This document shows, piece after piece, positions 49,914-58,328 of a stretch of 60,483 nt of DNA. The position numbers and the translations under genes were made by a program. The stretch's first letter is position 1. Every line of letters starts with the position of its first letter. The notes under the pieces are model-generated. The model was not told where the DNA came from. It saw only the letters and a list, made by a program, of their open reading frames with translations, and made no database searches. Source of the DNA: Kitasatospora sp. MBT63 (GTDB taxonomy: Bacteria > Actinomycetota > Actinomycetes > Streptomycetales > Streptomycetaceae); NCBI RefSeq assembly GCF_000710465.2, contig NZ_JAIZ01000806.1:8606-69088 (forward strand). The letters are read 5' to 3'.

Positions 49914-50191
49914 CAGGCCGCCACCTCCGGCACCACGACGCAGCTGGCAAGGTAGTCGACGAGGTCCTGGTGGCGGTAGCCGACTCGGCCGCCGACCTTG
50001 ACGTAGGCCGGCCCCGTGTTCTCGCGGCGCCAGCGGCGCAGCGTTCCTGGGCTGACCTTGAGGATCGCGGCGGCCTCGTCTGCGGTGTGGAGAAGTGCGG
50101 AAGCGTCCGGGGGCGCGCAGGCGCAGCCTGGGGTGGGCGGAGGGGAAGGGGGGAGCGCACTGCGTGCGGCCCGTGTGCGGGCATGCGGCAT
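49913..50191 (-). CDS. Excisionase-like helix-turn-helix protein
   Basis: A 92-residue DNA-binding protein with a MerR/excisionase-type HTH: LLHTADEAAAILKVSPGTLR then RRWRRENTGPAYVKVGGRVG and YRHQDLVDYL. The basic Pro-rich N-terminal 30 residues may be an over-extended start, as no ribosome site is visible at ATG 50191. It is placed directly before the integrase gene, the usual order for xis-int pairs, and probably controls excision. Confidence 0.8.
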   Translation of the reverse strand: MPHARTRAARSALPPSPPPTPGCACAPPDASALLHTADEAAAILKVSPGTLRRWRRENTGPAYVKVGGRVGYRHQDLVDYLASCVVVPEVAA

Positions 50192-50358
50192 TATGGGGCG
50201 AGCCCTCTCTGGTCGATGGCCAAGGGGTGGCTGGGTCTCCGGGACGGACGGAAGCTGCCAGGCGAAAGCCGTCTCGGGGACCGTCAGGTGTGACGGTGGG
50301 AAGGATGTCCGGGGGAAGCTGCGGCGGTGTGCGCCGGGCCCCGGCCAGGACGTTCGAG

Positions 50359-51024
50359 TCAGCCGGAGGCCGGCCTTTCGGGAGCGTCGACGAACTCGAG
50401 AGCGGCCGGCAGCGGTGCCGGCTGGAGCCCGTCGGCCCGCATCCGGTCCCGGACGGTCTTCAGGCGCGCACAGTCCTCATGGGCCATGCGGTCGAGTTCG
50501 TCCGCTTGTCGGGCCAGCTGCTCGTAGCGGGCGGAGCCGAGGGCCTGGCGGGCCTGAACGCGGCGGCTGTGGGCTTCGCGGGTGGAGATCAGCGCGGTTC
50601 GGACATCGACGTCGTGTTCACGGAAGGTGCCGAGTACGGCACGGGCCGAGCCGGGCGGCGGGGCCTCGCCCAGGTGGTCCTCGCCGGTGACCCAGGCCGC
50701 TGCCTCCCACACGGGAATGGTCACGTTGGGAAGAAGGTCGATGTCGGCCTGGGCCTCCAACGGGATGAGCAACGCAACGAGTGGCAGATCGAGGGCGTGG
50801 GCCAGAACGATGGCCTCCTCAAGCCTGAGTGAGTCCCGCTGCCCTTTTTCGATCTTGGTGATGGTGTTGGCGGCGATCGGCACCCCCCTGACCTCGCATG
50901 CCTCCGAGAGATCATGCGTCGTCATGCCTCGCCGACCGCGCTGCTCCTTGACGACCCGGGCGATCCGCGCCGTGAGTGAGGCCGGCCAGTGCTCACTTGA
51001 TTCTTCCATGAGGGGAGGATACAT
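50359..51024 (-). CDS. XRE-family transcription regulator
   Basis: A 221-residue regulator with an N-terminal helix-turn-helix (TARIARVVKEQRGRRGMTTH, then DLSEACEVRGVPIAANTITK, IEKGQRDSLRLEEAIVLAHAL). A C-terminal helical part rich in Arg, Ala and Glu follows. ATG 51024 is chosen because AGAAG lies near it; ATG 51009 and an extended start 60 codons upstream are possible. It is divergent from a small HTH gene at 51102, like a repressor/activator switch of a mobile element. Confidence 0.82.
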   Translation of the reverse strand: MYPPLMEESSEHWPASLTARIARVVKEQRGRRGMTTHDLSEACEVRGVPIAANTITKIEKGQRDSLRLEEAIVLAHALDLPLVALLIPLEAQADIDLLPNVTIPVWEAAAWVTGEDHLGEAPPPGSARAVLGTFREHDVDVRTALISTREAHSRRVQARQALGSARYEQLARQADELDRMAHEDCARLKTVRDRMRADGLQPAPLPAALEFVDAPERPASG

Positions 51025-51061
51025 GAGATGTCTTCTGCGGCTAGGGCAGGTGTGATAGAAG

Positions 51062-51078
51062 TTTCTCGCACAGAGAAC
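51062..51078. promoter_or_regulatory. Possible operator in divergent promoter
   Basis: TTCTC / GAGAA arms around GCACA (51063-51077), flanked by further complementary bases, in the 77-bp space between the divergent XRE gene and small HTH gene. A plausible binding site for the XRE protein. Confidence 0.35.
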
Positions 51079-51101
51079 ATCGCGCGAGAGGGAATGTTGC
51101 C

Positions 51102-51344
51102 GTGAACGCAGTCCGGACTGCCCGGTCGGGGAGGTATACCCCGGAGGCTCTCGCTGCTCTCCCGCCGGCGATCCCGCTGTCGGTGGCCAACGAGCTGCTC
51201 TCACTCGGCAGGACCGCGGGGTACCGCATGGCCCGCGAGCGCCGCTACCCGGTGACCGTCGTGGAGGTGGGCGGCAGCTACCGCGTGATCACCGCGGACC
51301 TCCTCCACTTCCTGCGCCCGCGAACCTCCCGAAGCGCGACGTAA
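51102..51344 (+). CDS. Small excisionase-like DNA-binding protein
   Basis: An 80-residue protein with an HTH followed by a wing: LSVANELLSLGRTAGYRMAR then RRYPVTVVEVGGSYRVITAD and LLHFLRP. It has GTG start with GAGGGA upstream. It faces away from the XRE gene. This type acts as excisionase or as a switch regulator in streptomycete elements. Confidence in DNA binding is good; its target is unknown. Confidence 0.75.
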   Translation: MNAVRTARSGRYTPEALAALPPAIPLSVANELLSLGRTAGYRMARERRYPVTVVEVGGSYRVITADLLHFLRPRTSRSAT

Positions 51345-51583
51345 GACACCGAGCCGCAGGGCATCGTGGCGGCGGCGGGATGATCACGCCAACGGGCGGT
51401 GCTGCCTGCTTCCGGGCGCGGGCCGCTCCCGCGCGGGCGGGACGAAGCCGTCCCAAGACCGACGCTCCGACCGTGGCACCATCATGGGCCGGGCAAGCTG
51501 CCCGCGGCGGCCTGGTGCGCTGTAGGTGTGCTGTTCGGCAGGCTGCCACAGAGGGTGTCGGTAGCGCTTCGTAGGCTGAGGAC

Positions 51584-52771
51584 ATGACGACCAGCGTGCG
51601 TGCCCGCCTGTGGAAGTTCAGTGTCCAGCCGAATCCGGACGGCACCTCGGACGTCGTTGCCACCGAGGTCGGCCAGGGGCCGCTGCCCGTGGCGCTCTCG
51701 AGGCTTGTCCACATCAACGCCCTTGCCTGCGACACGCGGAAGATCGTCGATCCGCGTGTGCGGGACCATGAGGTGGCGCTCCTGCTCAGCTACCTCACCT
51801 CGAGCACGCCCGGTGCCCCGCTGACGGCCGACGTTCCTGCGCTCCTCGCCAGCTCCGGGCACATCAGCCGGTTCGTCGCGGAAGCCGCTGGCCTGGGCGT
51901 GATGACCGCGGCCAGCGAGTGCCTGCTCGGGTGGTCCGAGGGCGACGCTCTGCACAGTTTCGATGTCCTGCCCGGCCACCTGGTGAAGCAGTACGGCGGT
52001 GGTGGAGTCCGTCCGGACCTGCTGTTCCAGCTGGGCACCGGCCCGCTCGCCGGGGAGGCGCGCGGACGGCGCAGGACCAGTACCAAGAAGCTATTCCCCG
52101 GGAAGGAGACACCCGAGCAGCGGCGCCGACTCCTTCAGCTCGCCGAGTGGTCGACTGCGCATGCCGGCCATGCCTACTTCATGAGTTGGGTGTGGATCGG
52201 GCACGCGGGCGTGGGCGTCGACATCTTCCTGCCCGCCGCTGACGGCCTGGACAGCGGCGTGGACCGGTCCTGGATCGAGGAGCCGGGGCATGCGGTCTGG
52301 GACATTCGGGCGGAACGTCGCAGGGACGCCTACCGTGAAGCTCCCGCCGGGCCAGCGACGGACGAAGAGGACGACGACACCGGCGCGGGAGGCCCGCTCC
52401 TCCATTCGCTGCCGACCGATGTCGGGGCACCGTCGCTGAGGGAGGAGCTGGAGCGGGCCGAGGCGCGGACGGACGCTGCGCTGACGCGCCGCTTCGAGAC
52501 GAACGGTGAGGTCGAGGGCCAGGTTGGCGGCGTCCTGGTGCGCGGGCGATGGGTGGCGGCGGATCGGCTCGGCCCCGCAACCCACGAGGTCCTACTGGGA
52601 GTTCTCGCCCACCGCCTGCCCGAGCCGGCTGTCCGGCGCACTCGCAGCGCGCGGCGCGAACAGGCCTTGGACACCCACCTGAACGGGCGGCTGTTGACCG
52701 TGGTCCGCCGCATCGGCGAGGGCCGGCCAACGTGGGACCGGATTACGGCCGATCTCCTCGAAACACCGTAG
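51584..52771 (+). CDS. Hypothetical protein, possible nuclease-like motif
   Basis: A 395-residue protein without a recognised family. A central GGGGVRPDLLFQLGTGPLAGEARGR resembles the Asp...Glu-x-Arg/Lys core of PD-(D/E)XK nucleases, with an upstream helical part, but this is only by eye. The region 255-285 is acidic and low-complexity (EAPAGPATDEEDDDTGAGG), and the C-terminus is Arg-rich. Start ATG 51584 has GCTGAGG nearby. Its 3' end overlaps the converging GNAT gene by 29 bp. It lies next to the mobile-element regulators. Confidence 0.65.
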   Translation: MTTSVRARLWKFSVQPNPDGTSDVVATEVGQGPLPVALSRLVHINALACDTRKIVDPRVRDHEVALLLSYLTSSTPGAPLTADVPALLASSGHISRFVAEAAGLGVMTAASECLLGWSEGDALHSFDVLPGHLVKQYGGGGVRPDLLFQLGTGPLAGEARGRRRTSTKKLFPGKETPEQRRRLLQLAEWSTAHAGHAYFMSWVWIGHAGVGVDIFLPAADGLDSGVDRSWIEEPGHAVWDIRAERRRDAYREAPAGPATDEEDDDTGAGGPLLHSLPTDVGAPSLREELERAEARTDAALTRRFETNGEVEGQVGGVLVRGRWVAADRLGPATHEVLLGVLAHRLPEPAVRRTRSARREQALDTHLNGRLLTVVRRIGEGRPTWDRITADLLETP

Positions 52772-53330
52772 CGCCGTCTTCGAACCGCGCGCGGGGCATC
52801 CGCCACACCTGCTCCTCGCCGGTCTCGGCGGGTGCGAGGCGCTCGGCCGGCCGGCGCTCGTGCTCGGTGAAGCCGAGCCTGGCCGGAACCGCGCCGCTGG
52901 AGCGGTTGGCCGGGTCGTGGACGATCTCGACGCAGCTCACGCCGGGGAGGGCGAACGCTTCGCGCACCAGAGCAAGGGCAGCACGAGTCGCCAGGCCGCG
53001 GCTGGTCGCGGCGGGGTGGAGCCAGTAGCCGATCCCCAAGATCCCGTCCGCCGGGGCGCCGGTACGAAACAGCTGGCAGGTGCCCGCGATGGCGCCGTCG
53101 GCGACGATCGCGTAGGTGTAGGCCTTTCCGCTGTCCCAGCGTTCGGCGCGGGTGAGTAGGAAGGCGCGCGTCGCCTCCGGGCTGTGCTCGGCGATCCACG
53201 GCATCCAGGGCCGCAGATGGTCCTGGGACTCGCTGATAACGCGGAACAACTGAGGCAGGTCCGCCTCGCCGTTGAAGCGGCGGAGCACCAGCCCCTCGGC
53301 CAGGGTGATCACTGCGGGTGGAGTGTCCAT
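52743..53330 (-). CDS. GNAT-family N-acetyltransferase, RimJ/RimL-like
   Basis: 195 residues with the RimJ/RimL-type pattern: LVLRRFNGEADLPQLFRVI at the start, GTCQLFRTGAPADGILGIGY, then YWLHPAATSRGLATRAALAL (the acetyl-CoA-binding turn RGLAT) and VEIVHDPANRSSGAVPARLG, ending in GFTEHERRPAE. It transfers an acetyl group to an unknown amine or protein N-terminus. It converges with the 395-residue gene. Confidence 0.85.
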   Translation of the reverse strand: MDTPPAVITLAEGLVLRRFNGEADLPQLFRVISESQDHLRPWMPWIAEHSPEATRAFLLTRAERWDSGKAYTYAIVADGAIAGTCQLFRTGAPADGILGIGYWLHPAATSRGLATRAALALVREAFALPGVSCVEIVHDPANRSSGAVPARLGFTEHERRPAERLAPAETGEEQVWRMPRARFEDGATVFRGDRP

Positions 53331-53822
53331 GACCGGAGGATCGCGCGGTCGGATGATCGCGGCAACGGGTTTTCGCCCCCCTCACATGGGGCGGGGAGGA
53401 GATGCCAGCTGAGTTCCCCTCGGCGATGAGCCGACGGTAGAGGCGGCCGGAAAGAGGGCCTTGCCGGTGGCGATCTCGAACAGCAGGACGGTGCCAGGTC
53501 GGGCAGGACCTGGCACCTGCGCAGCATCCCGATGCAAGGGTAGGTGAGATGTCGAGGGGCGGATCATCCGGCTACGGCCGGGCAGAAAGGCGCTCCCGCC
53601 CACCCGGAAGGGCCGCCGGCCGTTACCCTCGGGCGGGGGCGGCCGGGCCGGGTTCGTCCGGCGGCGGAGGCTGCGACCTTGCTGCCGTTGACGGTGCTCG
53701 CGCCCCAGACGTTGGTGCTCTGGGTCCTGCTGACGGTCAGGCGGTCGCAGATCTGAAGGGCTTGGTGGTGGCCATGCGGAAGTCGGTGGCGGACACCGCA
53801 GTCCTGCCTCGGACCTCGCACG
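53331..53822. other. Gene-poor stretch with an inverted repeat
   Basis: 492 bp between GNAT and PhyH genes. No convincing gene is visible. It holds a perfect 11-bp inverted repeat at 53490-53517 (GGTGCCAGGTC / GACCTGGCACC, six-base loop). Short minus-strand readings such as LLFEIATGKALFPAA look like fragments of a lost gene. Confidence 0.4.
53490..53517. terminator. Perfect inverted repeat (terminator or operator)
   Basis: Arms GGTGCCAGGTC (53490-53500) and GACCTGGCACC (53507-53517) with six bases between. It is downstream of the PhyH-type gene, so it could end its transcript. No T-run follows on either strand. Confidence 0.45.
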
Positions 53823-54557
53823 TCAGCGGGCGAACTCCGTCAACGGGTCGGTCACGGCCTCACGCCAGTGCCCGCGGTGGCCGCCTACGCGCAGGCGGAA
53901 GTACACGGTCTCGCGCCGCTCGTCGCGGGCGGTCCCGAAGTGCCCGCCGATGTTGTGCGCCAGGAGGTAGTGCACCAGGACCAGGCTTCCGGCTGCTCCG
54001 GTGACCTGGACCGGCTTGCCCAGCTCGACCGGCGGGTACGGCGCCGCGGTGGCCAGCGCGTCGGCGCCATGCTCGCGCAGCCACGCCCCGGTGCGCAGGT
54101 GAGTGCCCGGCCATACCCACAGGTTTCCCCGGTCGCGGTCGCGCTGGTCGGTCAGGAGCAGGCCGGCGAGCACGGTGAACGTTCCCGGTCGGCCGTCCTC
54201 CCCCGTTGGGGTGAGGCCGTCGATGTGCGGGGCGCCGGGATAGCGCGGGTGCGGGGGCAGGGTGAGCGCCAGCTGCGCGACCTCCGGCTCCGCCAGTGCG
54301 AGGCCCTCCCGCAGAAAGGGACGGACGGTGTCGGCGACGGCATTGCCGCCGTACAGGGCGCGCAGTTCGGGGTCCTGCGCGAGTACGGGCCACAGGAAGT
54401 ACGGTCCGGTCCGGCCGTTCTCGGGCGGCTGCTGGTCGACGTGCCGGGCGACCAACGCGCGCCAGGAAGCCACTTGGCCGGGTGTGAGGGCGTCGGGCAC
54501 CACGGTGTACCCATTGTCGCGAAACTCGTTGAGGTGCTGCGGAGTTGCTGTCTCCAT
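53823..54557 (-). CDS. Phytanoyl-CoA dioxygenase family protein
   Basis: A 244-residue Fe(II)/2-oxoglutarate dioxygenase of the PhyH family. Seen: EFRDNGYTVVPDALTPGQVA at the start, the HxD iron ligands in GAPHIDGLTP, a GNLWVWPGTHLRTG block, and the distal His in VHYLLAHNIGGHFG with following Arg in YFRLRV. ATG 54557 is chosen by family length. Small-molecule hydroxylation is expected, substrate unknown. A 31-bp identical piece of this gene occurs at 7957-7987. Confidence 0.85.
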   Translation of the reverse strand: METATPQHLNEFRDNGYTVVPDALTPGQVASWRALVARHVDQQPPENGRTGPYFLWPVLAQDPELRALYGGNAVADTVRPFLREGLALAEPEVAQLALTLPPHPRYPGAPHIDGLTPTGEDGRPGTFTVLAGLLLTDQRDRDRGNLWVWPGTHLRTGAWLREHGADALATAAPYPPVELGKPVQVTGAAGSLVLVHYLLAHNIGGHFGTARDERRETVYFRLRVGGHRGHWREAVTDPLTEFAR

Positions 54558-54813
54558 CCGTAGATGGAAGCGCGCCGCCGGTGGTGGCGGCAACAGAATA
54601 TTCGTAGGCCCGTGCAGGGCCGCAGCCCGTGGTCGAGGCGCGGGTTGCACGGGCCCGCGCGAGGTGGTCGTGCAGCCGGGCCCCGGCGCCGGGGTGCGGC
54701 GCGCAGTCGGATTCCCCGGCCGCTGACCCCAGCACGAGGCTGCCGGATGGGCGGACCGGCGGCGGGGGAAGGTCGGGCATAGTGAGTGCAGGGCTGCCGA
54801 GAAGGGGACGAGA

Positions 54814-55305
54814 GTGGTCAAGAAGAAGAGGCTGTGGTGGAGGGCCGGCGCGCTGGCGGCGCAGACACAATCGGCCGGATGGTCGGACGCGCTGTGGCGG
54901 GGGGCCGAACTGGTCGAGCCGCGTTGGGAGGACGACGAGGGCCCGTACGACTCCTACGCCGTCCACGGGCTGCAGGCGCTGGCGCTGCTCCTGCTGGCCG
55001 GTGCCGACGAGCACGCCGGCCGTGTGAGTGATGTGCCCGAGACGGAGATCCGAGCCACGGTCGCCGATCCGGTGCGCGCCGCCGCGGTGGTCGAGGGGTT
55101 CGTCGCTGGCCACACAGGCGTACCCGGGTACGAGTGGCTGGCGCAGCTGGCCGAGCCGCTGCTGCGCGAGCACATCCCGCTGCCCGACATGTTCGAGGTC
55201 CCGGCCGCGCTGACCGACCGGCGCGGAACCCCGCTCCAGTGGGGCCTGGAGTGGCTGGCCTGGGCACTGGACGACAGGGGCGCGCAGGTGCCGGCCCGGC
55301 AGTGA
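54814..55305 (+). CDS. Hypothetical protein
   Basis: A 163-residue soluble protein, helical and acidic, with Trp-rich ends (KRLWWRAGALAAQTQ and LQWGLEWLAWALDD). No family is recognised. GTG 54814 is preceded by AAGGGGACGAGA. It lies divergent from the PhyH-type gene and converges with the PP2C gene across a terminator. Confidence 0.7.
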   Translation: MVKKKRLWWRAGALAAQTQSAGWSDALWRGAELVEPRWEDDEGPYDSYAVHGLQALALLLLAGADEHAGRVSDVPETEIRATVADPVRAAAVVEGFVAGHTGVPGYEWLAQLAEPLLREHIPLPDMFEVPAALTDRRGTPLQWGLEWLAWALDDRGAQVPARQ

Positions 55306-55380
55306 CCGCGATCCGCCCGGGCGGCGGGGAGCCTACTGCCCTGCCGGCCGGGCCGGGGGCACGCGACCACGGCGGCCTGC

Positions 55381-55408
55381 CGGGCGCGAGCGGTGTCGCT
55401 CGCGCCCG
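55381..55408. terminator. Bidirectional terminator
   Basis: CGGGCGCGAGCG / CGCTCGCGCCCG, 12 bp perfect, with a GTGT loop, between converging genes. Confidence 0.8.
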
Positions 55409-55426
55409 ACAGGTGCGTGCGCGGGC

Positions 55427-56290
55427 TCAGCCGGCGGGTGTCCCGCCTGGCGCGAGGTCGAGGTGGGCGAGGGCCTTGTCGTCGCTCGGCTTGTAGCGGG
55501 GCCAGGCCCGGCCGTCGGCGTCCTGCTCCTCGGCCCGGTGGACGGCGTCGACCAGGGCCTGCGGCCCGTCGGCGCGGCAGGAGGCGGCCAGCTCCGTCCA
55601 CGAGTACAGGCCGTAGTCGTCGACCGCGCTGGACACCCCGTCGGTGGCGGCCAGGATCTGGGCGACTTCGGCGCGCGGCCAGGTGGCCGTGACCGCTTGG
55701 CGGCCGGCCTCCGGGACGGCCTCGGCCACCCAGTAACCGCCCGGCCGGTTGATCCATCCCATCTGGGCGTCGCGCAGCTCGACCAGCAGCTGGTGGTGCC
55801 GGGTGTCGAAGCCGCTGCCCGCGGCCAGGCGCTGCCGGTACTCGGCGGCCTGCGGCCGGGTCTCCACCAGCTCGGCCAGACGGGTGTCGGTGAGCGTTCG
55901 CACCGTGCCGTCGTGGCCGATCAGCACGACGGGGCTGTCGCCCAGGACGGCCGCCTCCACCACCGTGTCGCCCAGGCGCACGACGGACACCGTTGCGGCG
56001 GGCGAGGCCCCCGGCGCCAGGGCGTACTCGCGGGTGATCGCCGAGATCGCGTCGTGCAGGACATCGGTCAGCTCCGCTCCCGAGCCCGCGGCGAGGCGGT
56101 CGACGATCAGCTTGCCGAGGGTGTCCGCGTACCAGCCGCCGCGAGGCCGGTCGTCGGAGAGCGTGGAGACTCCGTCGAGGACCACGAAGGCGTCGCCGGA
56201 GGGCGTGGCCAGGATGCGGTCCTCGCTGGGGCGGTCGTTGCGGCCGGGCCGCTCGCCGGTACGGAGGGACGGGGCAGGGGTCGGTGGCAC
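55427..56290 (-). CDS. PP2C-family protein phosphatase
   Basis: A 287-residue metal-dependent Ser/Thr phosphatase-like protein. The metal-binding and fold motifs appear in order: PSEDRILA, FVVLDGVSTL, VEAAVLGDSPVVL, QILAATDGVSSAV, SDDKALAHL. No signal peptide or membrane segment; it is cytoplasmic. It is 38 bp downstream of the DUF5753 gene on the same strand and could be co-transcribed. It could reverse a kinase signal; the partner is unknown. Confidence 0.85.
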   Translation of the reverse strand: MPPTPAPSLRTGERPGRNDRPSEDRILATPSGDAFVVLDGVSTLSDDRPRGGWYADTLGKLIVDRLAAGSGAELTDVLHDAISAITREYALAPGASPAATVSVVRLGDTVVEAAVLGDSPVVLIGHDGTVRTLTDTRLAELVETRPQAAEYRQRLAAGSGFDTRHHQLLVELRDAQMGWINRPGGYWVAEAVPEAGRQAVTATWPRAEVAQILAATDGVSSAVDDYGLYSWTELAASCRADGPQALVDAVHRAEEQDADGRAWPRYKPSDDKALAHLDLAPGGTPAG

Positions 56291-56328
56291 AGGCAGTTGT
56301 CCTTCGCAGGCTGGAGGGATGGGGGCGG

Positions 56329-56967
56329 TCAGGTGTTCTGCAGGGCGGTGGTGATGATGGCGCGGGCGTCGTCGAAGTACACGGCGGACTGCTTGAGCCG
56401 GTCGAAGGCTCGCTGGAAGATCTGGACGCGGTCGTCGGTGATCGTCTCGCCACCGCGGTAGCCCTCGACCTCGACCCGGGCGCCGTCGAAGATCCCGAAG
56501 CCGTCACCCGGGTACACGAGGAGCCGGGCGCGGGCGGGGATGACGCCGAGGGTGAGGCCGGGCAGGTCCATCGCCTCCAGGAGGTGGTTGAGCTGGGGTC
56601 GCATCACGGCCGGGCCCCCGATGCCGGTGAGCAGGGCCTGCTCGCCCAGCAGGACGTGGTAAGTACGTCCGCCCTGCCCGAGGTACTGGGCACGGGCAAC
56701 GCGCTCGGCGGCTCCGGCGTCGATGTCGCGGGGAATGTCGTGCAGGTCGGCGACCAGCCGCAGGACCTCCCTGGCGTATGCGCGGGTCTGCAGGTTGCCC
56801 CAGACGAGGTCGGGGCTGACCCCCTGGTAGTGCGTGGTCTGTTCGACGAGCTGGCGGAACTCGGCCTGGATCGGGCCGGTTCCCTGCTGCAGCAAGCCCT
56901 GCCAGTCGGGAGCGGACACGGGCACCGCGTGGGTGTACGTGGGGTTGGGGCTGCCGGGTGTGGACAT
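56329..56967 (-). CDS. Stand-alone DUF5753 protein
   Basis: A 212-residue protein made of little more than the DUF5753 domain, which normally follows a helix-turn-helix in actinobacterial regulators (Scr1-type). Seen: LLQQGTGPIQAEFRQLVEQT, an AREVLRLVADLHD segment, YHVLLGEQALLTGIGGPAVM, DLPGLTLGVIPARARLLVYP, and a C-terminal AFDRLKQSAVYFDDAR. The HTH is absent; no such reading lies in the upstream 230 bp. ATG 56967 has GGAGG upstream. Confidence 0.8.
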   Translation of the reverse strand: MSTPGSPNPTYTHAVPVSAPDWQGLLQQGTGPIQAEFRQLVEQTTHYQGVSPDLVWGNLQTRAYAREVLRLVADLHDIPRDIDAGAAERVARAQYLGQGGRTYHVLLGEQALLTGIGGPAVMRPQLNHLLEAMDLPGLTLGVIPARARLLVYPGDGFGIFDGARVEVEGYRGGETITDDRVQIFQRAFDRLKQSAVYFDDARAIITTALQNT

Positions 56968-57201
56968 GGTGCCTCCAAGTGGTGTGGGTGCGGCCGGGGT
57001 TGCGGCAGCAGGGCGGGGTTGGGGCAACTGCGGCGGAGCGGGTACGGGTCGGCGGACGGTGAGGGACCTCGGCCGGTGGGCGGTGCGGCCGGGCCGGCGG
57101 TGACCCGGCTCGCCGCACCGGCTCGGATGGTGACCGGACCGGTGGCCATGGGAGACGGTGCCCAGGAGGCGGCATTCCCATGGCCAGCTGCGTCCGCCGG
57201 C

Positions 57202-58260
57202 TCATGGGCGGGGCGTGGCCCGGGCGGTTGGAGAGATTGCCGTGAGGTCGAGGTCGGTGGTGACGGGCAGGTGGTCGCTGGCCCGTTCGGCCGCCGACAG
57301 CGTGCCGGTGGCCATGTGCTCGGCGATCACCGTGGACGCCTTCTCGGAGATCGAGCCGTGGCCGTCGGCGACATGCTGGTGGACGACGCCGGCGAGCTTG
57401 GCGCCGAGGGGCCCGCCGTGGGTGGTGTGGGCCCGGACGGCGGGGGCCAGGTCGCTGGTGATGCGCAGGGTGTCGATGCGGCGGGGCCCGAAGCTCTCGC
57501 GGCGTCCTTCGGCGTCGACCCAGTGGCCGGTGGTGGGCTGCCACGGCACGTCGGCCACGGCTGCGGTGTCCACGAGGCCGCCGGGCTGCTGGAGCAGGAG
57601 GGTGGTCGCGGAGCGGTCGGAGGAGGGCGGGGCGGTCGGGTTGTCGGGGTCGAAGCGGGCCTGGTAGCGGACCTTGCGGTGGGTCTGTCCCGGCAGGGTG
57701 TCCGGGTCGAAGTAAGCGCCCGTCGGCCGGCGGTCGGAGCTGATCTCGTTCCAGTCGGCGCCTATCCCGCCGGGGAGCCCGTCCTGGTAGGCGGACAGCA
57801 CCCGGTACGCCTCGCTCAGCCGCTGCGGGGGCCGGAACGGGTCCGCATGGTAGGAGCCGAGCCGGATTCGCCCAGCCGCTCCGGTTCCGGTGTCGAAGAC
57901 CGCAGTGGTCATGGCGTGCCAGAAGTCCACCCCGCCGTTGCAGGTCCAGAGGGTGCCGGGGACCGGTTCGACGCCAACCCGCCAGAGCAGGCCGACGTGG
58001 AACCGGTGAAGGCTGCTGCCCAGCGCGGGCTCGGGGCCCGTGCTGGATGCGCGGGTCGCCTCGCAGGACATGCCGGTGTCGTCGGCGAGGCGGCGTAGGA
58101 CTACCGCGGCCTCCTCGGGGTCCTTGCCGATGATCTCCTGGACGGCGAGGACGTCGGCGTCGAGGCCGCGGATCACCTGCACGAGCAGGTCGTAGCGCTC
58201 CCGTTCCTCGCGCGAGGCCAACTGCCCCAGGTTGAACAGGTTGTAGGTGCCGAATCGCAT
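57202..58260 (-). CDS. Endonuclease/exonuclease/phosphatase family protein
   Basis: A 352-residue EEP-superfamily metal-dependent phosphodiesterase. Seen: MRFGTYNLFNLG at the start, LDADVLAVQEIIG (metal-binding Glu), IGADWNEISSDRR (catalytic Asp and Asn) and RASDHLPVTTDLDL (Asp-His pair) near the end. No signal peptide. Substrate could be nucleic acid, inositol phosphate or lipid. It starts 68 bp downstream of the ABC gene stop, same strand. Confidence 0.85.
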   Translation of the reverse strand: MRFGTYNLFNLGQLASREERERYDLLVQVIRGLDADVLAVQEIIGKDPEEAAVVLRRLADDTGMSCEATRASSTGPEPALGSSLHRFHVGLLWRVGVEPVPGTLWTCNGGVDFWHAMTTAVFDTGTGAAGRIRLGSYHADPFRPPQRLSEAYRVLSAYQDGLPGGIGADWNEISSDRRPTGAYFDPDTLPGQTHRKVRYQARFDPDNPTAPPSSDRSATTLLLQQPGGLVDTAAVADVPWQPTTGHWVDAEGRRESFGPRRIDTLRITSDLAPAVRAHTTHGGPLGAKLAGVVHQHVADGHGSISEKASTVIAEHMATGTLSAAERASDHLPVTTDLDLTAISPTARATPRP

Positions 58261-58328
58261 GAAGTCTCCATAGTGGATGGCCCGTTGGGGTTGATCAGCT
58301 ACGGGTGGACCGCGGGGTGGATGCCCTG

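Noticed and set aside
48144..49955. Plus-strand open frame of 603 codons opposite int
   Set aside because: Opposite strand of a complete integrase with all catalytic residues.
48000..50400. Second copy of the tRNA-Pro 3' end as attachment site
   Set aside because: I looked for the T-arm and acceptor sequence near int and did not find it; the right att site remains unplaced.
57202..58260. EEP protein as a DNase colicin-type toxin
   Set aside because: No signal, delivery domain or immunity gene is visible; only the general EEP family can be supported.
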